In this document: positions 32,485-39,882 of the stretch, piece by piece
Layout: every line of letters begins with the position of its first letter
Numbering within the stretch: the stretch's first letter is position 1
Source of the DNA: Oscillospiraceae bacterium
Lineage (GTDB): Bacteria > Bacillota > Clostridia > Oscillospirales > Oscillospiraceae
DNA: 53,873 bases
Direction: 5' to 3'
Assembly: GCA_017561205.1 (NCBI GenBank)
Contig: JAFZDL010000088.1
Span: 1-53,873, forward strand
Notes under the pieces: model-generated
Database searches by the model: none
Seen by the model: only the letters and a program-made list of their open reading frames with translations
Told to the model about the DNA's origin: nothing
Program-made: the position numbers and the translations under genes

Positions 32485-32605
32485 TTTGGTTTCTCAAAAG
32501 GTTGTGTTTAGTTTCTAACAAAGGTTTGAGTTTAGTTTCTCAAAAGGTTTTTGAGTACAGTTTTACAAAAGGTCTTTGAGAAAAGTTTCTCAAAAAGGTT
32601 TTACA
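32485..32605. repeat. Five tandem 22-25-bp repeats (iteron-like)
   Basis: Units start at 32485, 32507, 32531, 32556 and 32581; core GTTTCTCAAAAGGTTTTTGAG-like, with an internal CTCAAAA/TTTTGAG inverted repeat in the best copies. The array is followed at 32606 by AAAAAAGATATGCAGAA, identical to one arm of the cargo terminator. Period near two helical turns suggests protein binding, as in plasmid iterons. Confidence 0.75.
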
Positions 32606-32736
32606 AAAAAAGATATGCAGAAAAAACATTTATCTATACACATCAATCATCTTTAATATGAACGGTTAAGTAAGTCACCAAAATATGACTTAATCGTAAA
32701 TACAATCCACGGTGGCGGAAAGGTATATAGTACACT

Positions 32737-33027
32737 ATGAAAACAAAACCAGAAAAACTTAGAACGGTTATCACACTAATTAAAAATGCAGAAGACGGAG
32801 ATAGACTTCCCAAAAGACAATTTAAAAGTTTACTTTATCAAAGAGTGCGACTTTGCAAAGAATTGGTTGACAGATTATTTGAAATCAACCGAGCAATTAA
32901 CTTTGCAGCAAAAAACAAAGAATATCGCTTACCATACTCAGAGTACAAATCCCTGTGCAACGAAAGGTATACTATCAGACAGGTTTTAAAGGAAGCAAAA
33001 TGGGAAATTTACAATTACAGTACATAA
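32737..33027 (+). CDS. Hypothetical basic helical protein
   Basis: 96 residues, Lys/Arg-rich and predicted all-helical (LPKRQFKSLLYQRVRLCKEL, IRQVLKEAKWEIYNY). GGAAAGG lies 10-12 nt before the ATG. It is the first gene after the tandem repeats, so it could bind them as an initiator-type or accessory protein. That idea rests on position and charge only. Confidence 0.6.
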   Translation: MKTKPEKLRTVITLIKNAEDGDRLPKRQFKSLLYQRVRLCKELVDRLFEINRAINFAAKNKEYRLPYSEYKSLCNERYTIRQVLKEAKWEIYNYST

Positions 33028-33031
33028 AATT

Positions 33032-33053
33032 AAGGCACGGTTTTCCGTGCCTT
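33032..33053. terminator. Bidirectional terminator
   Basis: AAGGCACGG-TTTT-CCGTGCCTT followed by AATTTTT, between convergent genes; the minus gene's stop codon forms part of the stem. Confidence 0.9.
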
Positions 33054-33363
33054 AATTTTTGCCATCCGTGAAGAAGGCATCCAGAACTATTGATGCAATT
33101 GGACTATAATAAGGGTCTAATTTACCCATATAGTTTACAGGTTTATCACTTAAAAACTTTTCTTCATATTTCTCAACAGTCTTTTGTTCCATTTCAGCAA
33201 ATAACTGTTTTTCGAAATCGGTCATTTGCGATACCTTTTTATGTTCGCTCTTTAATTGTCGTTGTGCTTGCAATCTCAAAATCTCTTCGGCATCACTTCT
33301 ACCTGTCTCGGTATTTACCTTGTTCATTAGTTTGTCTAAGTTTTTGTTGTTTCCTGTTGCCAT
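33052..33363 (-). CDS. Hypothetical small charged protein at element B right end
   Basis: 103 residues, not recognised. A helical, Lys/Glu-rich body (NLDKLMNKVNTETGRSDAEE, MTDFEKQLFAEMEQKTVEKYEEK) ends in a more hydrophobic tail (YSPIASIVLDAFF). The ATG at 33363 follows AGGAGTGATAT, the same leader type as mobV (AAGGAGTGATATAA), which hints at common regulation or a mobilization accessory role. A longer frame to 33381 has no site. Confidence 0.6.
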   Translation of the reverse strand: MATGNNKNLDKLMNKVNTETGRSDAEEILRLQAQRQLKSEHKKVSQMTDFEKQLFAEMEQKTVEKYEEKFLSDKPVNYMGKLDPYYSPIASIVLDAFFTDGKN

Positions 33364-33439
33364 AATATCACTCCTAATCATTTGGATTCTATAATAAGAA
33401 TGATAGGAAAGATTTTATTTCAAGCGACTAAAACACAGA

Positions 33440-33467
33440 AAAGGCATCACATTTCTGTGATGCCTTT
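33440..33467 (-). terminator. Element-supplied terminator for lysS
   Basis: AAAGGCATCACA / TGTGATGCCTTT with a 4-nt loop and TTTTCTG following on the minus strand, about 95 bp past the lysS stop. It replaces the native terminator now stranded at 12,417-12,452. Confidence 0.75.
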
Positions 33468-33482
33468 CGGGAAATTATAAGA

Positions 33483-33516
33483 AAGTTTGGGGTAAATAGG
33501 GGGTAAATACGATTTT
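33483..33516 (+). repeat. Element B right-end integrase arm site
   Basis: AAGTTTGGGGTAAATAGGGG then GTAAATACGATTTTC, a direct match to the left-end motif at 22,245. Confidence 0.65.
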
Positions 33517-33562
33517 CACAACCTATCAACACCCCGAAAACCCGCATAAATAAAGGGTTTTA

Positions 33563-33589
33563 TTAGTCCAACGGCTTCATTGTGGGGAA
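33563..33589 (-). repeat. att site 3, the functional lysS 3' end
   Basis: Minus strand reads TTC CCC ACA ATG AAG CCG TTG GAC TAA (F-P-T-M-K-P-L-D-stop). Compared with sites 1 and 2, the last codons are all synonymous alternatives, consistent with the element supplying the end of lysS. Confidence 0.85.
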
Positions 33590-35056
33590 GAGGATGACTT
33601 CGCGGATGGTGTCGTTATTGGTCAGGAGCATTACAGTACGGTCAATACCGATGCCCATGCCACCCGTGGGGGGCATACCGTATTCCATAGCATTCAGGAA
33701 GTCCTCGTCCAGCATTTCGGTCTCGTCGTCGCCGCGCTCGCGCTGCTCCACCTGCTTCATAAAGCGGCCTCTCTGATCGATGGGGTCGTTCAGCTCGGAG
33801 TAAGCATTAGCAAGCTCGGAGTGGCAGACAAACAGCTCAAAACGCTCGGTGAGTCTGGGATCTTTGGGGCTGCGCTTGGTCAGAGGAGATACCTCAACAG
33901 GGTACATTGTAATGAAGGTGGGCTGAATCAGTTTCTCTTCCACTCTCTGATCGAAGCAAGCATACAGAGCATTGCCCCAGGTCTTTTCCGCGGCATCAGC
34001 CAGCTCCACGCCCTTGGCGGCAGCAGCAGCAACAGCCTCAGCATCGTCGGTGATGGCATCAAAGTCGATACCCACATACTCACGAACTGCCTCCACCATA
34101 GTCATACGGCGCCAGCCGGGAGTCAGGTCGATCTTCTCCCCCATCCACTCAACCTCGTAGGTGCCCAGGATTTCCTTGGCGGCGCCGGAGATGATACCCT
34201 CGGCGATGTCCATCATATCGTGGAAATCCGCATAGGCCTGGTACAGCTCAACAGTAGTGAACTCGGGGTTATGCTTGGGGTCCATACCCTCGTTACGGAA
34301 GATACGGCCGATCTCATACACCCGGTCCATACCGCCGATAATCAGCCGCTTCAGAGGCAGTTCGGTAGCGATACGCATATACATATCGATGTCCAGGGTG
34401 TTGTGGTGGGTAATGAAAGGACGGGCAGATGCACCGCCGGCGATGGTGTTCAGCACCGGGGTCTCCACCTCGATGTAGTTCATATTATCAAGATATGCAC
34501 GCATAAACTTGATGAACTTGGAACGGACGATGAAGTTCTGCTTCACCTCGGGGTTCACCATCAAGTCCACATAACGCTGACGGAAACGGATCTCCTTATC
34601 GGTGAGGCCATGGTACTTCTCGGGCAGAGGCAGCAGGGACTTAGAAAGCAGGGTCACGACCTTGGCGCGAACGGAAATCTCCTCGGTGCGGGTCTTGAAC
34701 ACTTCGCCCTCAACGCCCACGATATCGCCGATATCGTACTTCTTGAAACGGGCGTACTCCTCCTCACCCAGCTCGTCGATCTTTACGAACAGCTGGATGC
34801 GGCCGGTGGAGTCCTGCAGATCGCAGAACATAACCTTACCCTGGCCACGCTTGCTCATAAGTCGACCGGCAACGCGGACAGTCTTGCCCTCGAAGCCTTC
34901 ATAGTCGCCCTTGATGGCTGCAGAGTCGGAATTGAAATCAAACTTGGTGATCTGGAAGGGGTCACGGCCCTCGGCCTGCAGAGCCGCCAGCTTTTCCCGG
35001 CGGATCTGGGCCTGCTCGGATACAGGCAGTTCAGCCTGCTGTACAATCTCTGCCAT
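33563..35056 (-). CDS. lysS: Lysyl-tRNA synthetase, class II
   Basis: Charges tRNA-Lys. 497 residues: N-terminal OB-fold anticodon domain (about 55-140), then the class II core with motif 1 around YIEVETPVLN (194-203), motif 2 FRNEGMDPKHNPEFTTVE (253-270) and motif 3 MGIGIDRTVML near the end. The last seven residues, PTMKPLD, are encoded by the integration site, probably by element B sequence. The ATG lies 3 bp after the greA stop, with GAGGG inside the greA end as ribosome site, so the two genes are coupled. Confidence 0.97.
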   Translation of the reverse strand: MAEIVQQAELPVSEQAQIRREKLAALQAEGRDPFQITKFDFNSDSAAIKGDYEGFEGKTVRVAGRLMSKRGQGKVMFCDLQDSTGRIQLFVKIDELGEEEYARFKKYDIGDIVGVEGEVFKTRTEEISVRAKVVTLLSKSLLPLPEKYHGLTDKEIRFRQRYVDLMVNPEVKQNFIVRSKFIKFMRAYLDNMNYIEVETPVLNTIAGGASARPFITHHNTLDIDMYMRIATELPLKRLIIGGMDRVYEIGRIFRNEGMDPKHNPEFTTVELYQAYADFHDMMDIAEGIISGAAKEILGTYEVEWMGEKIDLTPGWRRMTMVEAVREYVGIDFDAITDDAEAVAAAAAKGVELADAAEKTWGNALYACFDQRVEEKLIQPTFITMYPVEVSPLTKRSPKDPRLTERFELFVCHSELANAYSELNDPIDQRGRFMKQVEQRERGDDETEMLDEDFLNAMEYGMPPTGGMGIGIDRTVMLLTNNDTIREVILFPTMKPLD

Positions 35057-35059
35057 GGC

Positions 35060-35536
35060 TTAGCCCTCGCGTGTAACAGCAACGACCTTCATGGTATAAG
35101 AACCGGAAGGCGCATTCACGGTGAACTTATCGCCCTCAGCCTTGCCAACAACAGCGCGGCCAAAGGGAGAATCATCAGACAGCTTGAACTCCATAGGATT
35201 GGCTTCCTGGGAACCGGTAATCTTATAGGTGATCTTCTTGCCGGACTCATCCTCAACTGTAACATTGCAGCCCAAGCCAACGCGGCCGGAAGCCTCGTTC
35301 TCGTCCTCGATGATGACGGCATGGGACAGGATATCCTCGATCTCAGCAATACGGCCATAGAGCTTAGCCTGCTCATTCTTGGCGGCATCGTACTCAGAGT
35401 TTTCGGACAAGTCACCATAGGAGCGGGCTTCTGCGATCATTGCAGCGATCTCACGCTCACGGGTGGTTTTCAGATAATTCAGTTCCTTTTCCAGATCTGC
35501 CAAACGCAAACTGGTAATCTTAAATTCCTTAGCCAT
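35060..35536 (-). CDS. greA: Transcription elongation factor GreA
   Basis: Rescues backtracked RNA polymerase by stimulating transcript cleavage. 158 residues, the standard length. The N-terminal coiled coil carries the acidic tip (EARSYGDLSENSEYDAAKNEQ, about 36-56), and the C-terminal FKBP-like domain ends in SGSYTMKVVAV. The ATG at 35536 follows AAAGGAC; a frame to 35545 is not preferred. It is first gene of the greA-lysS operon, a common Firmicutes pair. Confidence 0.96.
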   Translation of the reverse strand: MAKEFKITSLRLADLEKELNYLKTTREREIAAMIAEARSYGDLSENSEYDAAKNEQAKLYGRIAEIEDILSHAVIIEDENEASGRVGLGCNVTVEDESGKKITYKITGSQEANPMEFKLSDDSPFGRAVVGKAEGDKFTVNAPSGSYTMKVVAVTREG

Positions 35537-35574
35537 AAAACACAAGTCCTTTCTTGGTTAAAAATCATTCTAAT

Positions 35575-35603
35575 ATTATAGGAGATAAAAACTCTCAAGT
35601 CAA
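35575..35603 (-). promoter_or_regulatory. Sigma-A promoter of greA-lysS
   Basis: Minus strand TTGACT (35598-35603), 17 bp, TATAAT (35575-35580), about 40 nt before the greA ATG. Confidence 0.88.
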
Positions 35604-35613
35604 GATTTTTCCA

Positions 35614-36780
35614 CTATTTCTGTGTTTGTTTTCCCTGTAATTGGGCCACAGCAGCCTGGATTTGGGGATCATTTTGGGGCAAAACACCGTTGACAGCGAT
35701 TTTTCTTGCTGTTTTCTCATCCACAGTCACTGTCTGATCCGGTGTCAAGCCGCCGGCTTCTGTCAGGTTCACACCCTTGGGTGTGAAGTATTTTCCGCAG
35801 GAAAGATTGACCGCTGAACCGTCAGAGAGGGCTATCGTTAACTGATAATAGCCCTTACCGGAGGTCTTTTCGCCAAAGACTGTGGCCCAATCGTATTCCC
35901 GCAGTGCCGCCGCAAAAAACTCTGCGGCAGAGTAGCTGTCACCGTTTACCAGCACAGCCATTGGCATTTTTAAACAGGATTCGTCAGACTTTTCCTCACT
36001 CTCATTCCCCAGATAATCTTCCTGGCGGAACAGGACACCCTCCGGCAGAAGACAGTCCAGCACATCAATCATTTCTGCTACATAGCCACCGGGGTTATTC
36101 CGCACATCGAAAATCAGCTTCTTGGCGCCTTGTTTCTGCATCTGCTCGATGGCAACAAGGGTTTCCTTGGCGCAGTCTGTGTTAAAATTATTGATCCGGA
36201 TCAGACCGATATCCTCTGCAATCATTTTTCCTGCGGCAACTGTGATCTTCTGCCGTTTTAAGGTGAAGGATTTCTCCTCTCCATTTCGCAGCACTGTGGT
36301 AGTCAGTTCCGTACCCTCTTCGCCACGGACAAGGTCCGTTACCTGGTCTAAGTCCATACCCGCGATGGATTTACCGTCCACCTTGATAAGAATATCCCCC
36401 GGCAAAATTCCTGCAGCTTCCGCTGCGCCGCCCATGGATACCCCAAGGATATCAATGCCGGTCTTATCTTCCCGGACTGCGATATTCACGCCGATTGCCA
36501 CACCGGAATTATCCTTAAACTCCTGGTGGGCGCTCATTTCCGATGCCGGGATATAGTAGCTCCACTGGTCACCCAAGGCATAAACCAACGCAGAGGCTGC
36601 CGCGTCCTGCGCCTTTTCCATATCCGCTTCGCCCACAAAGTAATGGTCGATTACCCGCTGCAATTCCGTCAGCTTGTCTCTTCCCTGCCGGGCTACCCAA
36701 GCAAACAGCGTTGCTGCTGATGCCAAAGCCGCCACCAGTATATAGGACATTGTCTTCAGAAGCCACTTTTTCCTATTCAT
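35614..36780 (-). CDS. S41 family C-terminal processing protease (CtpA/CtpB-like)
   Basis: Membrane-anchored periplasm-type Ser/Lys protease of 388 residues: signal anchor (about 7-30), PDZ domain (about 95-175, MGGAAEAAGILPGDILIKVDG) and S41 catalytic domain. Ser284 in NGDSYSAAE and Lys309 in TSGKGYYQ are 25 residues apart, as in E. coli Tsp. The frame opens at a TTG at 36795, but the ATG at 36780 with GAGG upstream fits better. It is downstream of ftsEX and an M23 hydrolase, so turnover of wall-hydrolysis factors is a reasonable guess. Confidence 0.92.
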   Translation of the reverse strand: MNRKKWLLKTMSYILVAALASAATLFAWVARQGRDKLTELQRVIDHYFVGEADMEKAQDAAASALVYALGDQWSYYIPASEMSAHQEFKDNSGVAIGVNIAVREDKTGIDILGVSMGGAAEAAGILPGDILIKVDGKSIAGMDLDQVTDLVRGEEGTELTTTVLRNGEEKSFTLKRQKITVAAGKMIAEDIGLIRINNFNTDCAKETLVAIEQMQKQGAKKLIFDVRNNPGGYVAEMIDVLDCLLPEGVLFRQEDYLGNESEEKSDESCLKMPMAVLVNGDSYSAAEFFAAALREYDWATVFGEKTSGKGYYQLTIALSDGSAVNLSCGKYFTPKGVNLTEAGGLTPDQTVTVDEKTARKIAVNGVLPQNDPQIQAAVAQLQGKQTQK

Positions 36781-36805
36781 ATCATAGTACCTCAAATGGA
36801 AATTT

Positions 36806-36832
36806 TCCCACAGCCCCGGTGGAGCTGTGGGA
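36806..36832 (-). terminator. Hairpin between the M23 and S41 genes
   Basis: TCCCACAGC / GCTGTGGGA stem with a 9-nt loop. No T-run follows on the minus strand, so it may only attenuate or protect mRNA ends. Confidence 0.5.
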
Positions 36833-36844
36833 TATATTCTATGT

Positions 36845-38104
36845 TTATCTGATATTGATATATTGCGCCGGATTCACCGCAGAGCCATTATAGTATACAC
36901 CGAAATGCAGGTGCGGTCCGGTGGACGCGCCGGTAGAGCCGCAGTAACCGATAACCTGGCCGGCTTGCACCGTCTGGCCCTCAACTACAATAAAATGGGT
37001 CATATGCATATAGCGGGACACAAAACCGTCCAGGTGGTTGATGTTTACATAGTAGCCTGCGCCGCCAGCCTCGTAAGCGGTCGTCGTTACAACACCCGCC
37101 CGGGTAGCGACAATGGGTGTACCCTGGGGGGCAGACAGGTCAACACCGGCATGGAACCGGGTATCACCGTAAATGGGGTGTTTCCGCCAACCAAAGGGGC
37201 TGGAAAATTCGGTATATCTAATGGGCATCACCCACACCTTACCGCTTGCGTCTACTGTGGAGCCGCTTGTATTGGTAGGGGGCTTTTGTGCCGCCAGCCA
37301 TTCCAGATATTCCTTCTCCTTGGCTTTGTCGTAAGCGGTTTCCGCTGCGCTCAGCTCTCTTAAGGATTCACTTTCGATCTTCTCATGCTCGTCGATCAGC
37401 GCCTGGTAGGCCTGACCCTTGGCAATCAGCGTCTGAAGCAATTCTTCCGCCTCAAGACGGGAAACCTCCATCTGCTGAGAAGCCTCTTCCAGCTCTTTTT
37501 TGCTGGCTTCCAAAGCGATCTTTTCCGATTCCAAGCCGTTTTTTGCCTCAGATACTTCCTTTGCAGCTTCATTGAGTGCTTTCATCCGACGCTGGTCGGC
37601 AGCTGCAATTTCATCAATCATGTTCAGCCGGTCTAGCAGATCGGAGAAGCTATTTGCCTGGAAGAGAACCGCCCAATAGGATACGCTTCCGTTTTCTTCC
37701 ATCGCCCGAACCCGGTCTTTGTACTGCTGACTCAGCTCATCCCAACGGGCTGTAGCCATGTCCAGTTCGGTCTGCTTATCGGCGATCAAGCCATTATAGG
37801 CAGTGATCTGCTTGGACAGGTTCTGCACCTGCTGGTTCAGCAGGAACACCTCCTGATCAATGGCATTCTTACGGGCAACCAGTTGGTTGATTTCCGTCTG
37901 ATTGCCAGCCAGCTGATCTTTCAATGCATTCAGCTTCTCTTTGTTCTTTTTATGCTCTTTCTTCAGCGCTTCGATTTCCTGTTGGATCTCAGCGGAAGTC
38001 TTCGCAGCATCAGCCGTGGGAATGGCCATAGCGATCAGTCCGAAAACCATCACCGCTGCCAACAGACCGGCTATGATACTGACTAAAAGCTGTCTTTTCT
38101 TCAT
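36845..38104 (-). CDS. Coiled-coil M23 peptidase (EnvC/PcsB-like, FtsEX partner)
   Basis: Secreted peptidoglycan endopeptidase or activator of 419 residues. Signal peptide 1-33; long coiled coil (about 36-275) with a central helical hairpin; C-terminal LytM/M23 domain with intact zinc ligands His318 and Asp322 (FHAGVD) and His398-x-His400 (PHLHFG). It lies 21 bp downstream of ftsX, the classic order in which FtsEX gates a coiled-coil hydrolase during division. Unlike E. coli EnvC, which is degenerate, the active site looks complete, so direct hydrolysis is likely. Confidence 0.92.
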   Translation of the reverse strand: MKKRQLLVSIIAGLLAAVMVFGLIAMAIPTADAAKTSAEIQQEIEALKKEHKKNKEKLNALKDQLAGNQTEINQLVARKNAIDQEVFLLNQQVQNLSKQITAYNGLIADKQTELDMATARWDELSQQYKDRVRAMEENGSVSYWAVLFQANSFSDLLDRLNMIDEIAAADQRRMKALNEAAKEVSEAKNGLESEKIALEASKKELEEASQQMEVSRLEAEELLQTLIAKGQAYQALIDEHEKIESESLRELSAAETAYDKAKEKEYLEWLAAQKPPTNTSGSTVDASGKVWVMPIRYTEFSSPFGWRKHPIYGDTRFHAGVDLSAPQGTPIVATRAGVVTTTAYEAGGAGYYVNINHLDGFVSRYMHMTHFIVVEGQTVQAGQVIGYCGSTGASTGPHLHFGVYYNGSAVNPAQYINIR

Positions 38105-38125
38105 TATGTTCTCCTAACGCGACAA

Positions 38126-39022
38126 TTAAACATCCATAAACTTACGGATAGAGGTCCAGCTACCCACAACACCTACAAACAGGCCTGCAGCCACAAATGT
38201 TGCCACCATAGTTTGCATCAGCTCCGGCTGGGTAAAAGGCACGAAACTGAACAGGTGCAGGGTATCTACCACCGTCAGCTTTTCAACCAACGCATTGTAC
38301 ATAGCCCACTCCAGGAAGAAAGCGATCATTGCGCCAACCATACCCAGAATAAAGCCCTCCACCACGAAAGGCAGGCGGATAAAACCGTTGGTTGCGCCCA
38401 CCATCTTCATAATGGCGATCTCATCCTTGCGGTCGTACATAGCCAGCTTAACAGTGTTGGAAATGATCAGCAAGCTGACGATCAACAACACACCGATAAC
38501 CGCAACAGAAGCAATATGCAGCACATTTTTGATGGTGCTGAAGCCTCTTGCGATTTCATAGGCTGCGTTGACCTTGTCAATGCCGGTGATGCTTTCCAAC
38601 TGCGCAGCAGTTTCTTTCATCAGATCATTGTCTTCCAATGTCACCATAAAGCGGTGGCGGATCGTGGTCTTCGGATCCACACCATCAAAAGCCGGATCGT
38701 TGCCATGATCCTCGACGAAACTCTCCCAAGCCTTGTCCCGGTGGACAAACTCTGCTTTATGCACATTGGGGATTTGGTTAATGATGGTACCGATACTTCT
38801 TGCCTCTGCGTCGGTAAGGGAATCGTCTACAAAAGCAAGCACTTCGTTGGTCTTGTTCAGGTCATCAACCATCACATTTACATTGTGAACCAGGCAGCTG
38901 AAGCTACCCACAATTAAAAGACAGGCCACCGTAACCACGACAGCCGCCAGGGACATAAAGCCGTGGAGGAAGATACCACGGATGCCCTCTTTAATCAAAT
39001 AACCGATATTTGTTAATTTCAT
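38126..39022 (-). CDS. ftsX: Cell division ABC transporter permease FtsX
   Basis: 298 residues with four membrane helices: one near 20-45, then an extracellular domain (about 50-165), then three in the C-terminal half (about 172-195, 218-245 and 268-290). The MacB/FtsX-like motif YDRKDEIAIMKMVGATNGFIR is the coupling segment to FtsE. It does not transport; with FtsE it transmits ATP-driven movement to the cell-wall hydrolase encoded next. The start overlaps the ftsE stop by 4 bp. Confidence 0.96.
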   Translation of the reverse strand: MKLTNIGYLIKEGIRGIFLHGFMSLAAVVVTVACLLIVGSFSCLVHNVNVMVDDLNKTNEVLAFVDDSLTDAEARSIGTIINQIPNVHKAEFVHRDKAWESFVEDHGNDPAFDGVDPKTTIRHRFMVTLEDNDLMKETAAQLESITGIDKVNAAYEIARGFSTIKNVLHIASVAVIGVLLIVSLLIISNTVKLAMYDRKDEIAIMKMVGATNGFIRLPFVVEGFILGMVGAMIAFFLEWAMYNALVEKLTVVDTLHLFSFVPFTQPELMQTMVATFVAAGLFVGVVGSWTSIRKFMDV

Positions 39023-39699
39023 AGTCTGTAATACCCATCCGTTCCGTCGTGAACCACCAGACCTTCGTCGATGGCAATGACACGCTTTCCAAACCGCTCC
39101 ACCAAATCACGTTCGTGGGTAACCACCAGCATAGTGGTGCCCAAATTGTTGATCTCCTGCAGCAGGCTCATAATTTCCAGAGAACGAGCCGGGTCCAGGT
39201 TGCCGGTGGGCTCGTCGGCAATGATGGTAGAAGGGTTATTCACCAAGGCTCTTGCAATGGCAAGACGCTGCTGCTCACCGCCGGACAGTTCCGTGGGGTG
39301 GCGTCGGCTCTTATTCTCCAGGCCAACCAGTTCCAGTATGTAGGGTACGCGCTCACGGATCTCCCGCTCCCGGGCGCCGATAGCCCGCATGGCAAACGCC
39401 ACATTGTCATAAACAGACTTGCTGTCGATCAGACGGAAGTCCTGGAACACAACGCCTACTGTGCGGCGCAGATACGGAATCTCACGCTTGCTGATACGCT
39501 CCAAAGAGTAGCCGTTTACATGGACCGTACCGGAGGTGGGCTTCAATTCGCCGGTGATAAGCTTAATAATGGTGGACTTGCCGGAACCGGAAGGACCGAC
39601 CAAAAAGGCAAACTCACCGTCTTCTATCTGCATGGAAACACCCCGCAGGGCATGGGTGCCTACGGAATAAGATTTTGTTACATCAGAAAACGCAATCAT
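39019..39699 (-). CDS. ftsE: Cell division ATP-binding protein FtsE
   Basis: Cytoplasmic ATPase of the FtsEX complex, 226 residues. Walker A GPSGSGKST (35-43), signature LSGGEQQR (138-145), Walker B TIIADEP (158-164) and a downstream His in VVTHERD. The frame runs open to 39858, but GGAG before the ATG at 39699 and the family length fix the start. It heads the ftsE-ftsX-M23(-S41) operon from a consensus promoter 40 nt upstream. Confidence 0.97.
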   Translation of the reverse strand: MIAFSDVTKSYSVGTHALRGVSMQIEDGEFAFLVGPSGSGKSTIIKLITGELKPTSGTVHVNGYSLERISKREIPYLRRTVGVVFQDFRLIDSKSVYDNVAFAMRAIGAREREIRERVPYILELVGLENKSRRHPTELSGGEQQRLAIARALVNNPSTIIADEPTGNLDPARSLEIMSLLQEINNLGTTMLVVTHERDLVERFGKRVIAIDEGLVVHDGTDGYYRL

Positions 39700-39738
39700 A
39701 TCTTTTCTCCAAGATTCTTTCAGAATTATTGTAACCAA

Positions 39739-39768
39739 ATTGTAACATATTGCACTTAGGCCTGTCAA
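39739..39768 (-). promoter_or_regulatory. Promoter of the ftsEX operon
   Basis: Minus strand TTGACA (39763-39768), 18 bp, TACAAT (39739-39744). Confidence 0.85.
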
Positions 39769-39844
39769 CGAGAAAAAACTGAGAAATACTGGAAACACAG
39801 AAAATTCACAATTTCTACAAACTTTTGGAGGCCTAAATACAGGC

Positions 39845-39874
39845 TTTAAGCCGCACATTGCTGTGCGGCTTAAA
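39845..39874 (-). terminator. Hairpin after the PucR-type regulator gene
   Basis: Thirteen-bp dyad with core AAGCCGCACA-TTGC-TGTGCGGCTT, 9 bp past the stop at 39883. The T-run is short. Confidence 0.65.
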
Positions 39875-39882
39875 AATAGTTA

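Larger units (their letters stand above)
31637..32736. other. 1.1-kb gene-free tract of element B
   Basis: No frame here looks coding. Contents in order: a terminator (31785-31824), a GACCTAATCG/CGATTAAGTC hairpin (31883-31909), a terminator-like hairpin AATGTCTTA/TAAGGCATT followed by TTTTTT near 32003-32042, a multi-stem region (32056-32460), and five tandem repeats (32485-32605). Confidence 0.8.
22091..33589. mobile_element. Integrative mobilizable element B in lysS 3' end
   Basis: About 11.5 kb between the lysS-tail repeats at 22,091 and 33,563. Matching arm repeats lie at 22,245 and 33,483 (AAGTTTGGGGTA...GGGGTAAAT). Modules: integrase, zinc-ribbon protein and Xis; a degenerate serine-recombinase-like protein; MobV relaxase with candidate oriT; repeat-bracketed cargo with a membrane-fused sigma factor; and a structured-RNA/iteron tract. 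It has a relaxase but no mating-pair genes, so transfer would need a helper element. Confidence 0.85.

Noticed and set aside
32485-32605. CRISPR-like direct repeats
   Set aside because: Repeats are contiguous without unique spacers, and no cas gene is present.
33821-35581. 586-codon open frame on the plus strand across lysS and greA
   Set aside because: Exactly antisense to two well-conserved genes with consensus promoter and motifs; low-complexity His/Leu-rich translation and no ribosome site. A codon-bias shadow.
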